A stretch of 64,000 nt of DNA from Nymphalis io. Lineage: Eukaryota > Arthropoda > Insecta > Lepidoptera > Nymphalidae. Numbering within the stretch: position 1 is the first letter of the stretch; every line of letters begins with the position of its first letter. The position numbers were made by a program, and so were the translations under genes. The stretch is taken from the NCBI RefSeq assembly GCF_905147045.1, contig NC_065897.1, positions 8,447,001 to 8,511,000 on the forward strand. The letters run 5' to 3'. The notes beneath the pieces are model-generated. The model made no database searches and was not told the DNA's origin. It saw only the letters and a program-made list of their open reading frames with translations. This document shows positions 35,111 to 45,474 of this stretch, piece after piece.

Positions 35111-35336
35111 GTACTGTAACCGTACAAACGAGACCTAATTTATTGTAATAATTTGCTATACATTTTGATTATATTATGTACATATTAAATTAAATCAACA
35201 AATATGATCAATTAACGTGTAGATAATAGAGTTTAAGTAACATTTAATCGTGAAGAATTGATGTTATTATCTTTAATACCGCTAATCTCGTAAGTGCATA
35301 TTATATTATGAATGTCTAGTGTTTTTAATTACAGCT

Positions 35337-35480
35337 AGCTTACTCCGTATGTGAGACCGTCTTGGTTCAGAAGGAGACGGAAGATCGGGAAATTCCGCTC
35401 GGCGGAGACGGTACAAGGAGGGTTTAAAGCTAAGGCTTGACCACTCGCCCTGAGGAGAGGCACGAGCGGAGCATACTACG
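35337..35480. other. Short GC-rich segment, unrecognised
   Basis: About 145 bp, with GGAGACGGAAGATCGGG and CTCGGCGGAGACGGTAC sharing a GGAGACGG repeat. Base composition is unlike its surroundings. Perhaps a transposon 3' piece; no target duplication found. Confidence 0.3.
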
Positions 35481-35784
35481 TTAGTGAGTGAAAAAATTGT
35501 TTAACTATTAATTAGTTTATATTTTATGTAATTAATACATCATTGGTAAAACTTAGACTATATATTGATACATTTACATAACAATAGTAATAAAAGGTTT
35601 ATTTAGCATATCTAAGAACTAAACTAATTAACTAAAGAATAGAAATAAATTGCAGATTTAACAATGGTTATTGTGTATTGCAATTTTGATGAACGTTCAC
35701 TTTGAACGAGCCGGAATCATTAAACCATATTGTTACTATCGTAACTAGATTGTATTGCACCCAACACATGCCATGCCAACCAGG

Positions 35785-35945
35785 CCATGAGATGGCCTCA
35801 TGGTTAGAAAACTGATGTTATGCGAGTTCAAACGCGCTTTTCCGGGTTTTCATGTGATTAATTTGTGTTTATAATTTACTTCCTGCTCGGTACGAAGTTC
35901 ATCCACCAAGCCACATTAGAGCAGCGTGGTGGTCGTTCTTCTCAA
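35785..35945 (+). mobile_element. SINE-A copy, strongly diverged
   Basis: GAGATGGCCTCATGGTTAGAA head, GCGAGTTCAAACGCG box, TTCATGTGATTAATTTGTG and ATTAGAGCAGCGTGGTGG are visible. The tail is lost. Confidence 0.7.
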
Positions 35946-36563
35946 AATAATAGATCTTAATATTTTTTGAATTGTTAACTTTCGTTTCTGTTAGTGTTAA
36001 GCAAACTCATTACAATGACACTTGTACCAACGTCCTAGTTAATATTTAAGCTACAATAATTTATTACTTTACATTACTCTAATTTAAACAATCGTGAACA
36101 TCTACATGCTTCGATGACGTCACAGTCAGATGACTTACAAACTATGTTCTACCTGTTGTTGGCTCAACCGTTGTCAGGGATACAGAAAAGGACATAGGGC
36201 AGAAACCCCCCCTCCCTACTAACACCTCCTTTGCCAAAACTTCCACCCACGGTGAAGCCGTGGTTGGTAACTAGTTAGACATATTTTCTTTAAACTGGTC
36301 ACTGAAACAATTACAAAGTATGTATGTAATGTGGAATAACTTTGCCATTAGGATGTTTTTCATTAAAAGTCAAGTTGTAGCGGAACATTGAAGCTTTTTT
36401 TTATTTTGAGGGGTTTTGCAGTAATAAAAAACCGTAAGCATTATTAGATACATATGGTGGGACATTAGAGCTATAACAAAACAGTAATCATAAATCTTCA
36501 TGGTTTTAAATATTATTAATAGGAAATGTTTTAAATAAAAAATAAAATAGGAAATTTGAGTGT
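35946..36563. other. Intergenic, nothing firm
   Basis: AT-rich. Around 36168-36265 a segment with AACCCCCCCTCCCTACTAAC and GGTGAAGCCGTGGTTGG resembles the end of a dispersed repeat, not assigned. Confidence 0.45.
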
Positions 36564-36569
36564 TTTATT
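36564..36569 (-). terminator. Poly(A) signal of histidine-rich gene 3
   Basis: AATAAA on the - strand, about 90 bp after the stop codon. Confidence 0.55.
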
Positions 36570-36655
36570 TACAAGTGCTCTCTTAGAAATGTAGACAAAT
36601 ACAACAATGTATAAAAATATCTTTAACGAATACTGTAACTGCTCAAAGGTCAAGT

Positions 36656-37381
36656 TTAATGGCCTTTTTTGAAACCCCAGTGCTTGTGATCTTCATGACC
36701 TCCTTTCTTGCCGAATCCACTGTGGTGATGGTGGTGTTCATGGTGGCCACCTTCATCGTGGTGGCCCTTGTGGTCGTGATGGTGGCCGCCCTTTTCATGA
36801 TGACCCTTTTTGCCGTGTTCATGCTCGTGATGGCCATGGTGTTCGTGTCCCTTGTGGAAGTGGCCACCTTTCTTGTGACCATGTTCATGATGATGGCCAC
36901 CATGCCCTTCTTCGAAGCCTGATTCTCCATGTTTGTGGTGGAAGTGTTTATCCTTCTTGAACTCATCTACTTTATGGACACCATGGTGTCCTTTAGTCGA
37001 GTGCCCTTTGTGATAATGTCCTTTTTCTTCAAATCCGTGTCCCTTCTCTCCCTTTTCACCGTGGTGGTGTTTGTGGTGATGACCGTCCTCATGGTGATGG
37101 TGTTTCTTATGGCCTCCGTGTTCTTCGTGATGTTCTTTATGACCACCATGGTCATGATGTCCTTTTTTGCCATGTTCATGATGGTGGTGGCCCTTGTAGC
37201 CCTTGTGGCCCTTTTCGCCATGTTCATGGTGGTGATGGGCATGATGTTCCTTTCCACCACCTTTTTCATGATGATGGGTCGCTGCAGATTCAAGATCAGC
37301 TTTATCGTTTTCCTCAAGGGTACGTGCACTTGTAAGAAAAACAAGCGCTGTAAAACAGCCTAGTAAGAGAACCCCCTTCAT
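36656..37381 (-). CDS. Secreted histidine-rich protein 3
   Basis: A 241-residue, single-exon protein starting at the Met at 37381. The frame stays open 44 codons upstream, but those codons cover the TATA box and lack a signal peptide, whereas MKGVLLLGCFTALVFLTSA is a good one. The linker is RTLEENDKADLESAAT, with no dibasic site. About 79 residues (33 percent) are His. The shared block reads KGHSTKGHHGVHKVDEFKKD, followed by KHFHHKHGESGFEEG as in gene 5. It ends HEDHKHWGFKKGH like genes 1 and 4. First of three - strand members. Metal binding is inferred from composition. Confidence 0.9.
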   Translation of the reverse strand: MKGVLLLGCFTALVFLTSARTLEENDKADLESAATHHHEKGGGKEHHAHHHHEHGEKGHKGYKGHHHHEHGKKGHHDHGGHKEHHEEHGGHKKHHHHEDGHHHKHHHGEKGEKGHGFEEKGHYHKGHSTKGHHGVHKVDEFKKDKHFHHKHGESGFEEGHGGHHHEHGHKKGGHFHKGHEHHGHHEHEHGKKGHHEKGGHHHDHKGHHDEGGHHEHHHHHSGFGKKGGHEDHKHWGFKKGH

Positions 37382-37435
37382 CGTTATTGTTTCCTTTGCT
37401 GCTGTCTGTTTGTTTATGGAAATTATTATCGACGA

Positions 37436-37447
37436 CGTTTTATAAAT
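37436..37447 (-). promoter_or_regulatory. TATA box of histidine-rich gene 3
   Basis: On the - strand TATTTATAAAAC, about 57 bp before the start codon. Confidence 0.65.
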
Positions 37448-37530
37448 ACTGGCAATCAATTTTCTCAGCACCTGCGTTAAGCAACGATTGCAATGGACGG
37501 CAAGAGTTTGCATCTATAGTACTGTCAAGG

Positions 37531-38904
37531 TCAGATGTTTAATTGGCATTATTGTTATGCTTAATAAATATATTTTATTATACCTACTTAGAATTGCTTA
37601 TTTGGAATGTTTTGAAATATTCGGTATTTCGTTTTTCAATATTTAATTTATAAATTAATAAAAAGTTTTTTATTATTTTTATGCAGCAAATGCAAAAGCA
37701 TTCCATTCCGAGTCAAAATCTGCTGTTTCTTTTTAAATACTGCACTGAGCTTAAATATATGGAATAAGGGCAACCACGTGGTGGCATTGGGTAGCAATAT
37801 GTTTATTATACTAAAGATAGAATTTTTGCTTTATGTCAACTTGCATTCAAATAAATAACGATCAATTATCCGCCCTCTGAGCCTACCTTTCGAATTTACG
37901 TTTGATATAAAACGTAAACTTAAGTAAAATGATTATTCGTCTTACAAAATTTTTTATTTAATTGACTTTACAATATTTAAAATAAATATAGTTATTTACA
38001 AAATTTCTGTGATTTTTATGCTCATAAACATTTAATTTAACAAGATTATTTACAGATGATGAATACAATTAGTAATCACCAAAATTTTAAATAAAACTGT
38101 AAATGTCATTCAAACTGCATAATGAATTGTTATCTGTGTGCCGAACGAGAGTTTTTTAATGTATTCAATAGCGTTGACGTTAATTGCGATTTGTATGAAT
38201 TGAAAACAGCACCTTCTATTGACAATAATCGGTATTCCATACAATTGCACTTAACCTCAACGCTATCGAATAAGGAAAAAAATTCGCCCTAGATATACAT
38301 CATTCATAAAATAAAAGTATGAAGTCGTTTTTAGCTGGTACATATTAGCTTTGGCTTTCACTAAGTATGACCGAAATTTAAATTACTGTAGTTTGCTTAA
38401 AAAGTTTAAAGAAAATTAAAAGATTATAAAAAGAGCGGAGAGATTGGATCGGCTAACACATAATATAATACTGGTTGGACTTTCGGCCAAACTACCAGTA
38501 AGTAAAGTTTATTTATGAAATCGCATTTTCGTGCACTTTATTATGTCAAAGAAAATATGTATTGCTATATTATGACTGAAATTTATTTTTAGTTCTTATA
38601 TGATCAAATTAACATTTTTTGTAATTTGTATATTGTATCAATAAAAGTATTAATTTAATTATTAATTATTTCAAAATGATCTTATTACTTGCGCATTGTG
38701 TGTATAGTTATAAGCCACTGCCATTCCGACTTAAGCAGTGTCCTTACCTTCTTTAGTGCTTAATAAATAATTAAATACATGGAAATCATAGGTATTATAA
38801 TTCAGCGTATAGATTAAAAGCATTAAAAAGCAAAAACTTATCTAACAAAATTTGAGCTTTCGAGATACACGAAATAAAATTATAAAATGATGTCCTCCTT
38901 ACCG
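37531..38904. other. Intergenic, nothing recognisable
   Basis: AT-rich without supported features. Confidence 0.6.
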
Positions 38905-39083
38905 ATTACGGCCTCGGTGGCTAATCTCTCTCGAGATTAGCCAATTGCACATAGTGCACAATAGTGGGCTCAAGCATGATGCACTCTTTATTTCTTCATA
39001 AGCCGATGAGACGGCAAACCGATACGACTAGAAATATTTCAAATCAGCCGAAGGATTCAAATCAGTCGGTGTTTTACGTGGTA
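38905..39083 (-). mobile_element. SINE-C tail portion, left of R1-like fragment
   Basis: ACGGCCTCGGTGGCTAATCT, CGAGATTAGCCAATTGCACA, CATAAGCCGATGAGACGGCA and ATACGACTAGAAA follow the SINE-C order. It stops at about 39083, where the R1-like sequence begins. The SINE-C head is found beyond it at 39606-39641. Confidence 0.7.
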
Positions 39084-39598
39084 ATTTTAGGTTCGCCGCC
39101 TGGGAATGCTCCTGGGGCCCTCACGCAGCACATTCCGCAAGGGTGTGGTGCGCCGTGTCCAGTTGCGCACCACACTAGTGGCAGTAGAGTGATACCTCCG
39201 TCTCGCTATCCTGTGCAGGTACTTACTGAAACAGCCATGTCCGGTAAGCACCTGCCTCAGCTTATACGTAAGTGTGCCGCTTTTCCTTGCTACCCAGGGA
39301 CTCAATATGCGAATGTTCTCCTCCTATATGTGAATCAGGGCTTGTTGGGCTAGAGCCCCCATTCGCCCCATCTCCGCGGATCCTGGACGGTAGGCGCTCG
39401 CTCTGGCTCCCACCCGAAACGGGTACACTTCTGCAAGCACTTCCGCCTGGAGTTCCCATGGCGAAGTGCTCGCGAGAAGTGTAGCCACTCTCCACGACAC
39501 CGTACGGTAACCACGTATCGCACTCACCGCTATGACCCTCTGCAGTCTCCGCAGAAGGGCCTTGTTCTGAGCGGTGAAAGCATCCACCCAACTTGGTG
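39084..39598 (-). mobile_element. R1-clade LINE ORF2 C-terminal fragment
   Basis: Read on the - strand: NKALLRRLQRVIAVSAIRGY, RTVSWRVATLLASTSPWEL, then QALI and, after a frame break, LTGHGCFSKYLHRIARR. The order 'L..Q...L..IRGYRT.S' followed by 'LTGHG.F..YL.RI' is that of R1-group retrotransposons between the reverse transcriptase and the C-terminal zinc finger. At least one stop or frame change (near 39320) shows it is dead. A related fragment is at 54060 on +. Confidence 0.75.
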
Positions 39599-39605
39599 CA
39601 CTGTA

Positions 39606-39641
39606 TGCCTTATATAGACACTAGACCAACTAGGCAGTCAA
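39606..39641 (-). mobile_element. SINE-C tRNA-like head, right of R1-like fragment
   Basis: On the - strand GACTGCCTAGTTGGTCTAGT followed by GTCTATATAAGGC is the A-box side of the SINE-C head. It is separated from its body by the R1-like segment. Confidence 0.6.
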
Positions 39642-41158
39642 AGTTATATTTGATGTACAAGAATATCTCATTACATATCTTCAGATAAAACAGAGTGAGA
39701 GAGAGAAAGAGATAGAGTATAAAGAGAATATCTTAATTGCTGCATGTCCGCAGCGTATGGTGTTAAAACGTTTGACGGATACAGAATACAGTTTATTACT
39801 CGTATAACGACGTTAGTTATTTCCACAGAGACAGAAAATTTGTATTAGTACGGCGACTATGACATTTGATACGCTTATGATTACGCATTGTACTAGCCTG
39901 TCCGAGTTTACTAAGAATTCAGTTGCTACAGAATATACTTGGTAAACAAAAAAAAAAACTGCAGTTTTGGTCGCGTGTTTTCGGTAGTTGTTAGATTGTC
40001 TTTATTTTTCTAAGTAGGCAAAAGCATTAGTATAATGCCTGCAGTTAGGTCGAGCGTGAACTCTATGTTTTATGCGATTTTTGTTTTTAAATGGGACTTG
40101 AGCTTACATTTTGAAACAATAGCAATGCACACAAGCTATCTTGTAGCCCTTTTACGTTTTTTATGTATGCAGACAGACAGATATGCCATATATTTAATAA
40201 TGATGGTTTTACCCTGGGTAGGTATCAATAATATCCCCCGTGTTTAACAAAACTGCTTATTTCAAAAGATTTGCTTTAGAAGTCTAATTATGTTGTATGG
40301 AAATCCTTATTTAAGAGTATATTTTATTACAAGCCAAACGATATTTTTTTGCGTTCTTACTTTATTTAATTACACCTCTTAATTAATTGCTTCTAAATTT
40401 AAAGAGAAAACGACAATATTATTTTACGGAAGAGATATATGCTAATTCGATACATTAGAAGTTTTCAAGACCTTCACATACACTACGCTAAAATATATCA
40501 CATAAAATCTCAAAAAATATAATGTGTCAAAATGTGATAAATAATTCATTTCTCTGTGGTCGACAGTTTGGCAGTAAAAGTTTTAGCATGAATCTGAGTC
40601 AATTTACCGAAATTTTTATAAAAAAAATTATTGTTTCACCTAGAATAGAAAGATTTTTGACTTGTCGACATAATGGAAATTGGCAACTTTTGTTTATGTT
40701 GTCAACAAGCGTTGAAATAAAATAAAAACATCAAAGTTATTGTGTATTTCAGAAAAATCGCAAACAAACAGTTTGGTTATATGATTATAAGTTAAAGTGT
40801 CACCAGCAGCTCACGGTTCATCGAACTTAGCTTCCATTTTAGTCTTAAGATATACTCATCCACGTCTATCATTTTAGTTAATAAAAAAATATTAAAAAAT
40901 ATATTCACTAAAAATATTTAATTTCATTAATTAAAAACCCCTAACTTTGAAATAACAAAAATACAGTGTATGTATTAAATTTATCATCAAAAGGAGAGGA
41001 ACTTCGTAACTGTATATAAATATGAAAGCTTTCTATTGAATGGCGTCTAATCGTCATTAAAAACTGTGTAAGAATGTTGTCAATTGAACGTTGTTGTTGT
41101 TGTTTTTGTTCTTTAGTTAAGAATTTAGTAAATAAGTTTAGTCTCGGTACACAACAAT
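39642..41158. other. Intergenic, nothing recognisable
   Basis: AT-rich. A (GTT)n run lies at 41091-41107. Confidence 0.6.
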
Positions 41159-41164
41159 TTTATT
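41159..41164 (-). terminator. Poly(A) signal of histidine-rich gene 4
   Basis: AATAAA on the - strand, about 78 bp after the stop. Confidence 0.55.
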
Positions 41165-41241
41165 TTAAGTAGTAAAAACATAACAAAAAATATACATGTA
41201 ATAAGTCAACAATTAACAATTTTTTTGGTAATTTGTACATT

Positions 41242-41970
41242 TTAGTGACCAGATTTGTGTCCCCAGTGCTTATGGTCCTCATGGCCTCCTTTCTTGCCGT
41301 GATCGTGGTGGTGATCCCAATGCTCATGGTGGCCACCTTCGCCGTGGTGTCCTTTATGGTGGTGGTGGTGTCCTCCCTTTTCATGATGACCTTTCTTGCC
41401 GTGTTCGTGTTCATGGTGGCCACCGTGTTTGTGTCCTTTGTGGAAGTGACCTCCCTTTTTGTATCCGCCCTCATGATGGTGACCACCGTGGTGGGAATGA
41501 TGACCTTTTTCTCCGTGATGGTCGTGGAAGTGTTTATCCTTTTTGAATTCATCATGTTTTTCAATGCCATGGTGTCCTTTAGTGTCGTGGCCTTTATGAA
41601 AGTGCCCGTGCTCCTCGTGGCCATGACCATGTTCTCCTTTTTCTCCATGTTCATGGTGATGATGGTAGCCTTCGTCATGGTGGTGGTGCTTCTTGTGACC
41701 ACCGTGTTCGCCATGATGACCCTTATGCCCTTCATGATGGTGGTGGCCATGCTTACCGTGATGGTGTTCATGGTGTCCCTTATGTCCTTTGTGGTCGTGG
41801 TCACCATGCTCATGATGATGATGTCCATGATGTTCATGGCCACCGCCCTTGTCCCAGTGATGACCGGAGGCAGCAACCTCGAGGTCGGCTTCTCTCTTTT
41901 CCCGGATCTCCCTTGCGGAGATCGCGGCTACAAGAGCCACTAGCCCACACAACACCAGCAGACTCCTCAT
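41242..41970 (-). CDS. Secreted histidine-rich protein 4
   Basis: A 242-residue, single-exon protein. Signal peptide MRSLLVLCGLVALVAAISA, then REIREKREADLEVAAS with a Lys-Arg site, nearly the same as in gene 1. About 87 residues (36 percent) are His, mostly as HH to HHHHH separated by Gly, Lys and Glu. The shared block reads KGHDTKGHHGIEKHDEFKKD. C-terminus HEDHKHWGHKSGH. Closest to gene 1 by eye, although it lies on the other strand 16 kb away. TATA box at 42026-42032. Metal binding is inferred from composition. Confidence 0.9.
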   Translation of the reverse strand: MRSLLVLCGLVALVAAISAREIREKREADLEVAASGHHWDKGGGHEHHGHHHHEHGDHDHKGHKGHHEHHHGKHGHHHHEGHKGHHGEHGGHKKHHHHDEGYHHHHEHGEKGEHGHGHEEHGHFHKGHDTKGHHGIEKHDEFKKDKHFHDHHGEKGHHSHHGGHHHEGGYKKGGHFHKGHKHGGHHEHEHGKKGHHEKGGHHHHHKGHHGEGGHHEHWDHHHDHGKKGGHEDHKHWGHKSGH

Positions 41971-42025
41971 GGTTGATTAGACAAATTGCAGTTGTTGAAT
42001 GATACCTGCTTCAGTCACACTGATA

Positions 42026-42032
42026 TTTTATA
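42026..42032 (-). promoter_or_regulatory. TATA box of histidine-rich gene 4
   Basis: TATAAAA on the - strand, 55 bp before the start codon. A CCTTGACACTAAAG motif sits 37 bp further upstream (42069-42082) and is similar in gene 5. Confidence 0.65.
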
Positions 42033-42344
42033 CTAGTTAACAACCGCGGTTAAGAAATTTATCGTTTTCTTTAGTGTCAAGGTTGCAAATATAATGAACG
42101 ATACTAAAGATTTCTAGTTCCAGGTTACTTGGCTATACATTTGATAATAATGTTATATATTTATTAATAAGATAGACAATCAGGTTTTGGTAGATAATAT
42201 AGTGATTTGGAATTTGTAATGGGTCTTTTTTTGCACACATTTTGTTTGTAATTTTGTTATAGCTTAGCAATTTTTCCAGAACGTATTAATTTGAATACAT
42301 AGATTCTTGTTACTTTATCGAGATATTTTTTAATTTTGTTAAGG

Positions 42345-42535
42345 TATTAGGTTGGCAGACTGACAAGTGGTATGTGACACTCACAGACTTTGGTATTGTG
42401 ATAAATATTAACTACCCCTTACATCACCAATGCGCCTACCTTACTAACTACCTTAGGAACTAAGATGTTATGTCACTTGTGCCTGCAATTACATACGCTC
42501 AATAACCCTTCATGCCGGAACACAACAGTACTAAG
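42345..42535 (-). repeat. Old repeat B copy, interrupted
   Basis: GGTTGGCAGACTGACAAGTGG, GTTATGTCACTTGTGCCTGC and CCGGAACACAACAGTACTAA are diverged family sequence. It is cut at about 42535 by the poly(A) of a younger copy of the same family. Confidence 0.65.
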
Positions 42536-42816
42536 TTTTTTTTATAGAATAGGAAGGCGGACGAGCATATGGGCCACCTGATGGTAAGTGTTCACCAACG
42601 CCCATAGACATTGGCATTTTAAGAAATGTTAACCATCGCTTACATCACCAAAGCGCCACCAACCTTGGGAACTTAGATGTTATGTCCCTTGTGCCTGTAA
42701 TTACACTGGCTCACTCATCCTTCAAACCGGAACACAACAATACCAAGTATTGCTGTTTTTCGGTAGAATATATAATGAGTGGGTGATACTGGCCCTGACT
42801 TGCATAAAGCCCAACT
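42536..42816 (-). mobile_element. Younger repeat B copy nested in the older one
   Basis: T-run and ATAGAATAGGAAGGCGGACG at the left (3' end on -), through ATGGGCCACCTGATGG, to GCTGTTTTTCGGTAGAATAT and GACTTGCATAAAGCCC at the right. Confidence 0.8.
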
Positions 42817-43821
42817 AGAAAGTAAAACCCCATCGAAATTATCTTCAAAAGATTCTCAATTAATTCATTTTTATTAGATTAATGTTGTCTAAAAATCTGT
42901 CGCTTGGCTTCTGGCGGAATAGAATAGAGCTGTTATATCTCAAAATGTGATTGTTGTAATCGACTCCGGATTATTTTTAAGTTCGGCATATCTAATGATA
43001 GTCTCAGGACTTGAGTGGACAGAGTGGATTAGCCATCGACGTTGACGTGGATTCCGAGACATTGACGGTAACACTAAGGAAATCGGGTTAAAATAACTCT
43101 CAGTTTATAATATTAACGAGCAAGGAACCTTAAGTAAAAAAGTAAGTTAAAGTTGTAGCTGAGATTACGCGTTCTGGTTTATGAAAGTTATATTCTTGTT
43201 CAGTTTAAATTGAAATTATACAGGATTTTACCGTAACATACATAAGAATCGATCTAATACGTCAGAGCCGAGCTGTGGATTGTGTGTTTGTGTTTAAATA
43301 TTTCAAGCATATCTTAACTTTATCGAATAAAAGTTGGATGTGAATTAATATTAATTCATTTCATGTACGTTTTTATCAGTGTTCTGAGTTTGACTTTGGA
43401 ACGATTAAATTAAAAAAATTAAGAACCGTCGCCATCGTACTTTACATTCTTATCACGTTCATATTTAAAATACTATAAATTGACATATTTTATCATTTTC
43501 AATTTTAAGGAGTATTATTTTTGAAAATTACTTATTCTTAGCTTTTATTAAATACAAATGCTCCCTCGCGAGTTTATCCCTTATCTCCGCTCCGCTCTAT
43601 TAAGCACAGGCTAATTTAATTGTTTTCTTCTCAAACAGTATTAGTTCAAATTCAATTTGATGTATTTCTTTTGTATTCTAATTTTATATTATTTTAATTT
43701 CTGTTACTTGTAGAAATATTAGCTTGGTTTCGATCTAAACATAACTTCATGAATTAAAAAAAATGTATTTGTAATCCTGAGATATTTTTTTCGAAAAGTA
43801 ATTATTAATCAAATCAACGCA
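42817..43821. other. Intergenic, nothing recognisable
   Basis: AT-rich without supported features. Confidence 0.55.
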
Positions 43822-44068
43822 GCTGAGATGGCCCAGTGGTAAGAACGCATGAATCTTTGCCGATGATCGCGGGTTCAAAGCCGGGCAAGCACCACCGAAT
43901 AATAATTCATCTTGTGCTTGGCGGTGAAGGAAAACTTCGTTTTGAAACTAGCATGTGTCTACATTATATTAATAATATTTTTATTTATTTTAATAAGATA
44001 TCAAGCCTTCTCCCCAAAAAAAAGAGAGAAAACCTTAGCTATCAGTGGGACATTCACAGGCTGTTACT
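43822..44068 (+). mobile_element. SINE-A copy with target duplication, internal deletion
   Basis: Head GCTGAGATGGCCCAGTGG and box GGGTTCAAAGCCGG, tail CACAGGCTGTTAC. Parts of the middle are missing. AAATCAACGCA (43811-43821) and AAATGAACGCA (44069-44079) flank it with one mismatch. Confidence 0.85.
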
Positions 44069-44591
44069 AAATGAACGCAACTACAAAGATGAGCAAATTT
44101 TTTTTTACATAATAGCAACTAGGTCGATTTACGGATTTTCTTCGTTTTTGTAATGATTTTAGTATAAAATTTAGTTTTCACGTATAATTATAATGTACTG
44201 AACTTTTCTCTCAATCAATATGAAACATGATATTTATATAGCGAAAGACGAACGAAAAACCTTTGTCAAAATTATACAATTTATTTTTAATATATATAAT
44301 TTTTTGACACGTTATATTTTGCTGGGAGTTAGGAGTAGATTAACTGAATTACCTAATTATTTATTTTGTAGATTGAATTTGAATCAACTTATCATTCTAA
44401 AAAATATTAAAATATTGTGGGAAATGTTTATATTTATGTTTCAGGTAATAAGAATTTAATGACAGTCATTTCTTTTCTCCTATTGAAACAAACTTAAATT
44501 GTTTTATCAATATTTGTAAAAGGTAGTTTTATGCGTTGACAGAAAGTGTAAAAGAAAAGCAATTTTACAATATTAATAAATTACCAAAATA

Positions 44592-44597
44592 TTTATT
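44592..44597 (-). terminator. Poly(A) signal of histidine-rich gene 5
   Basis: AATAAA on the - strand about 90 bp after the stop; AATAAAT units overlap here. Confidence 0.5.
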
Positions 44598-44682
44598 TAT
44601 TTACATATCACAAAAAAATCAACAATAACAAAAATATTCTTTTAATCGTTTTGTATCACGGAATATCTATTGATATAAATTA

Positions 44683-45402
44683 TTAAAGTCCCTTCCAGCC
44701 CCAACCTTTGTGGTCCTCATGAGATCCTTTGCTACCGTGTTCTGCACGCTGCCCCCAGTATTCGTCGTTGCCACCTTCATCTTTATGACCTTTTTCTTCA
44801 TGGTGGTGACCTCCTTTTTCGTGATGTACTTTTTCCCCATATCCTTTTTCATAGAAATCGCCTACACTGTGCCCTTTATGGAAGTCGCCTCCCTTTTTGT
44901 AACCACCTTCCTGGTGATAACCACCGTAGCCTTCATCAAAACCTGATTCACCATGTTTATCATGGAAGTGTTTGTCTTTCTTGAACTCGTCTAATTTATG
45001 AATTCCATGGTGACCCTTGGTGGAGTGTCCTTTATGAAAATGCCCCTTTTCTTCGAAGCTGTGTCCTTTTTCGCCCTTTTCTCCACTATGATGTTCGTCA
45101 AAGTACCCATCGTCGTGGTGATGGTTTTTTTTATGGCCTCCACTTTCTCCGAAATACCCTTTGTTTCCCTCATGAAGGGTGTGACCTTTTTTGCCGGAGT
45201 CTTGGGTGTGATAGCCCTTATAGCCTTTCTCGTCAGATCCACCTATTTCGCTATGATGACTCCCATGGTGTTTACCACCAGATCCTTTTTCCCAAAGATG
45301 TGATGCGGCTTCTTCAAGATCAGCTTCTCTCCTGTGGCGAACATTTTTAGCTAGCACTGTCGCTGCTACCACCAATAAACCAAATAAAACAATTCCTTTC
45401 AT
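44683..45402 (-). CDS. Secreted histidine-rich protein 5 (divergent, low histidine)
   Basis: A 239-residue, single-exon protein. Signal peptide MKGIVLFGLLVVAATVLA, then KNVRHRREADLEEAAS with an Arg-Arg site. Only about 37 residues (15 percent) are His. Many positions that are His in the paralogues are Tyr, Phe, Ser, Asp or Glu (GYKGYHTQDSG, GYFGESGG, FYEKGYGEK). The shared block is fully kept: KGHSTKGHHGIHKLDEFKKD, then KHFHDKHGESGFDEG as in gene 3. It ends HEDHKGWGWKGL without the KKGH tail. The frame is intact, so this is a diverged gene and not a pseudogene. Confidence 0.9.
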   Translation of the reverse strand: MKGIVLFGLLVVAATVLAKNVRHRREADLEEAASHLWEKGSGGKHHGSHHSEIGGSDEKGYKGYHTQDSGKKGHTLHEGNKGYFGESGGHKKNHHHDDGYFDEHHSGEKGEKGHSFEEKGHFHKGHSTKGHHGIHKLDEFKKDKHFHDKHGESGFDEGYGGYHQEGGYKKGGDFHKGHSVGDFYEKGYGEKVHHEKGGHHHEEKGHKDEGGNDEYWGQRAEHGSKGSHEDHKGWGWKGL

Positions 45403-45467
45403 GTTCCTATTCTCCTGGTTGCTGTAGGCTTGTTGCCAAATGATGCATGTTGCTTATTTCTTGCAGC

Positions 45468-45474
45468 TTATATA
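45468..45474 (-). promoter_or_regulatory. TATA box of histidine-rich gene 5
   Basis: TATATAAG context on the - strand, 66 bp before the start codon. CCCTGACATTAAAG lies 26 bp further upstream (45501-45514). Confidence 0.65.

Noticed and set aside
37382..37513. 44-codon upstream extension of histidine-rich gene 3
   Set aside because: It spans the TATA box and lacks secretory features, and the other paralogues start at the MKG/MRS-type Met.
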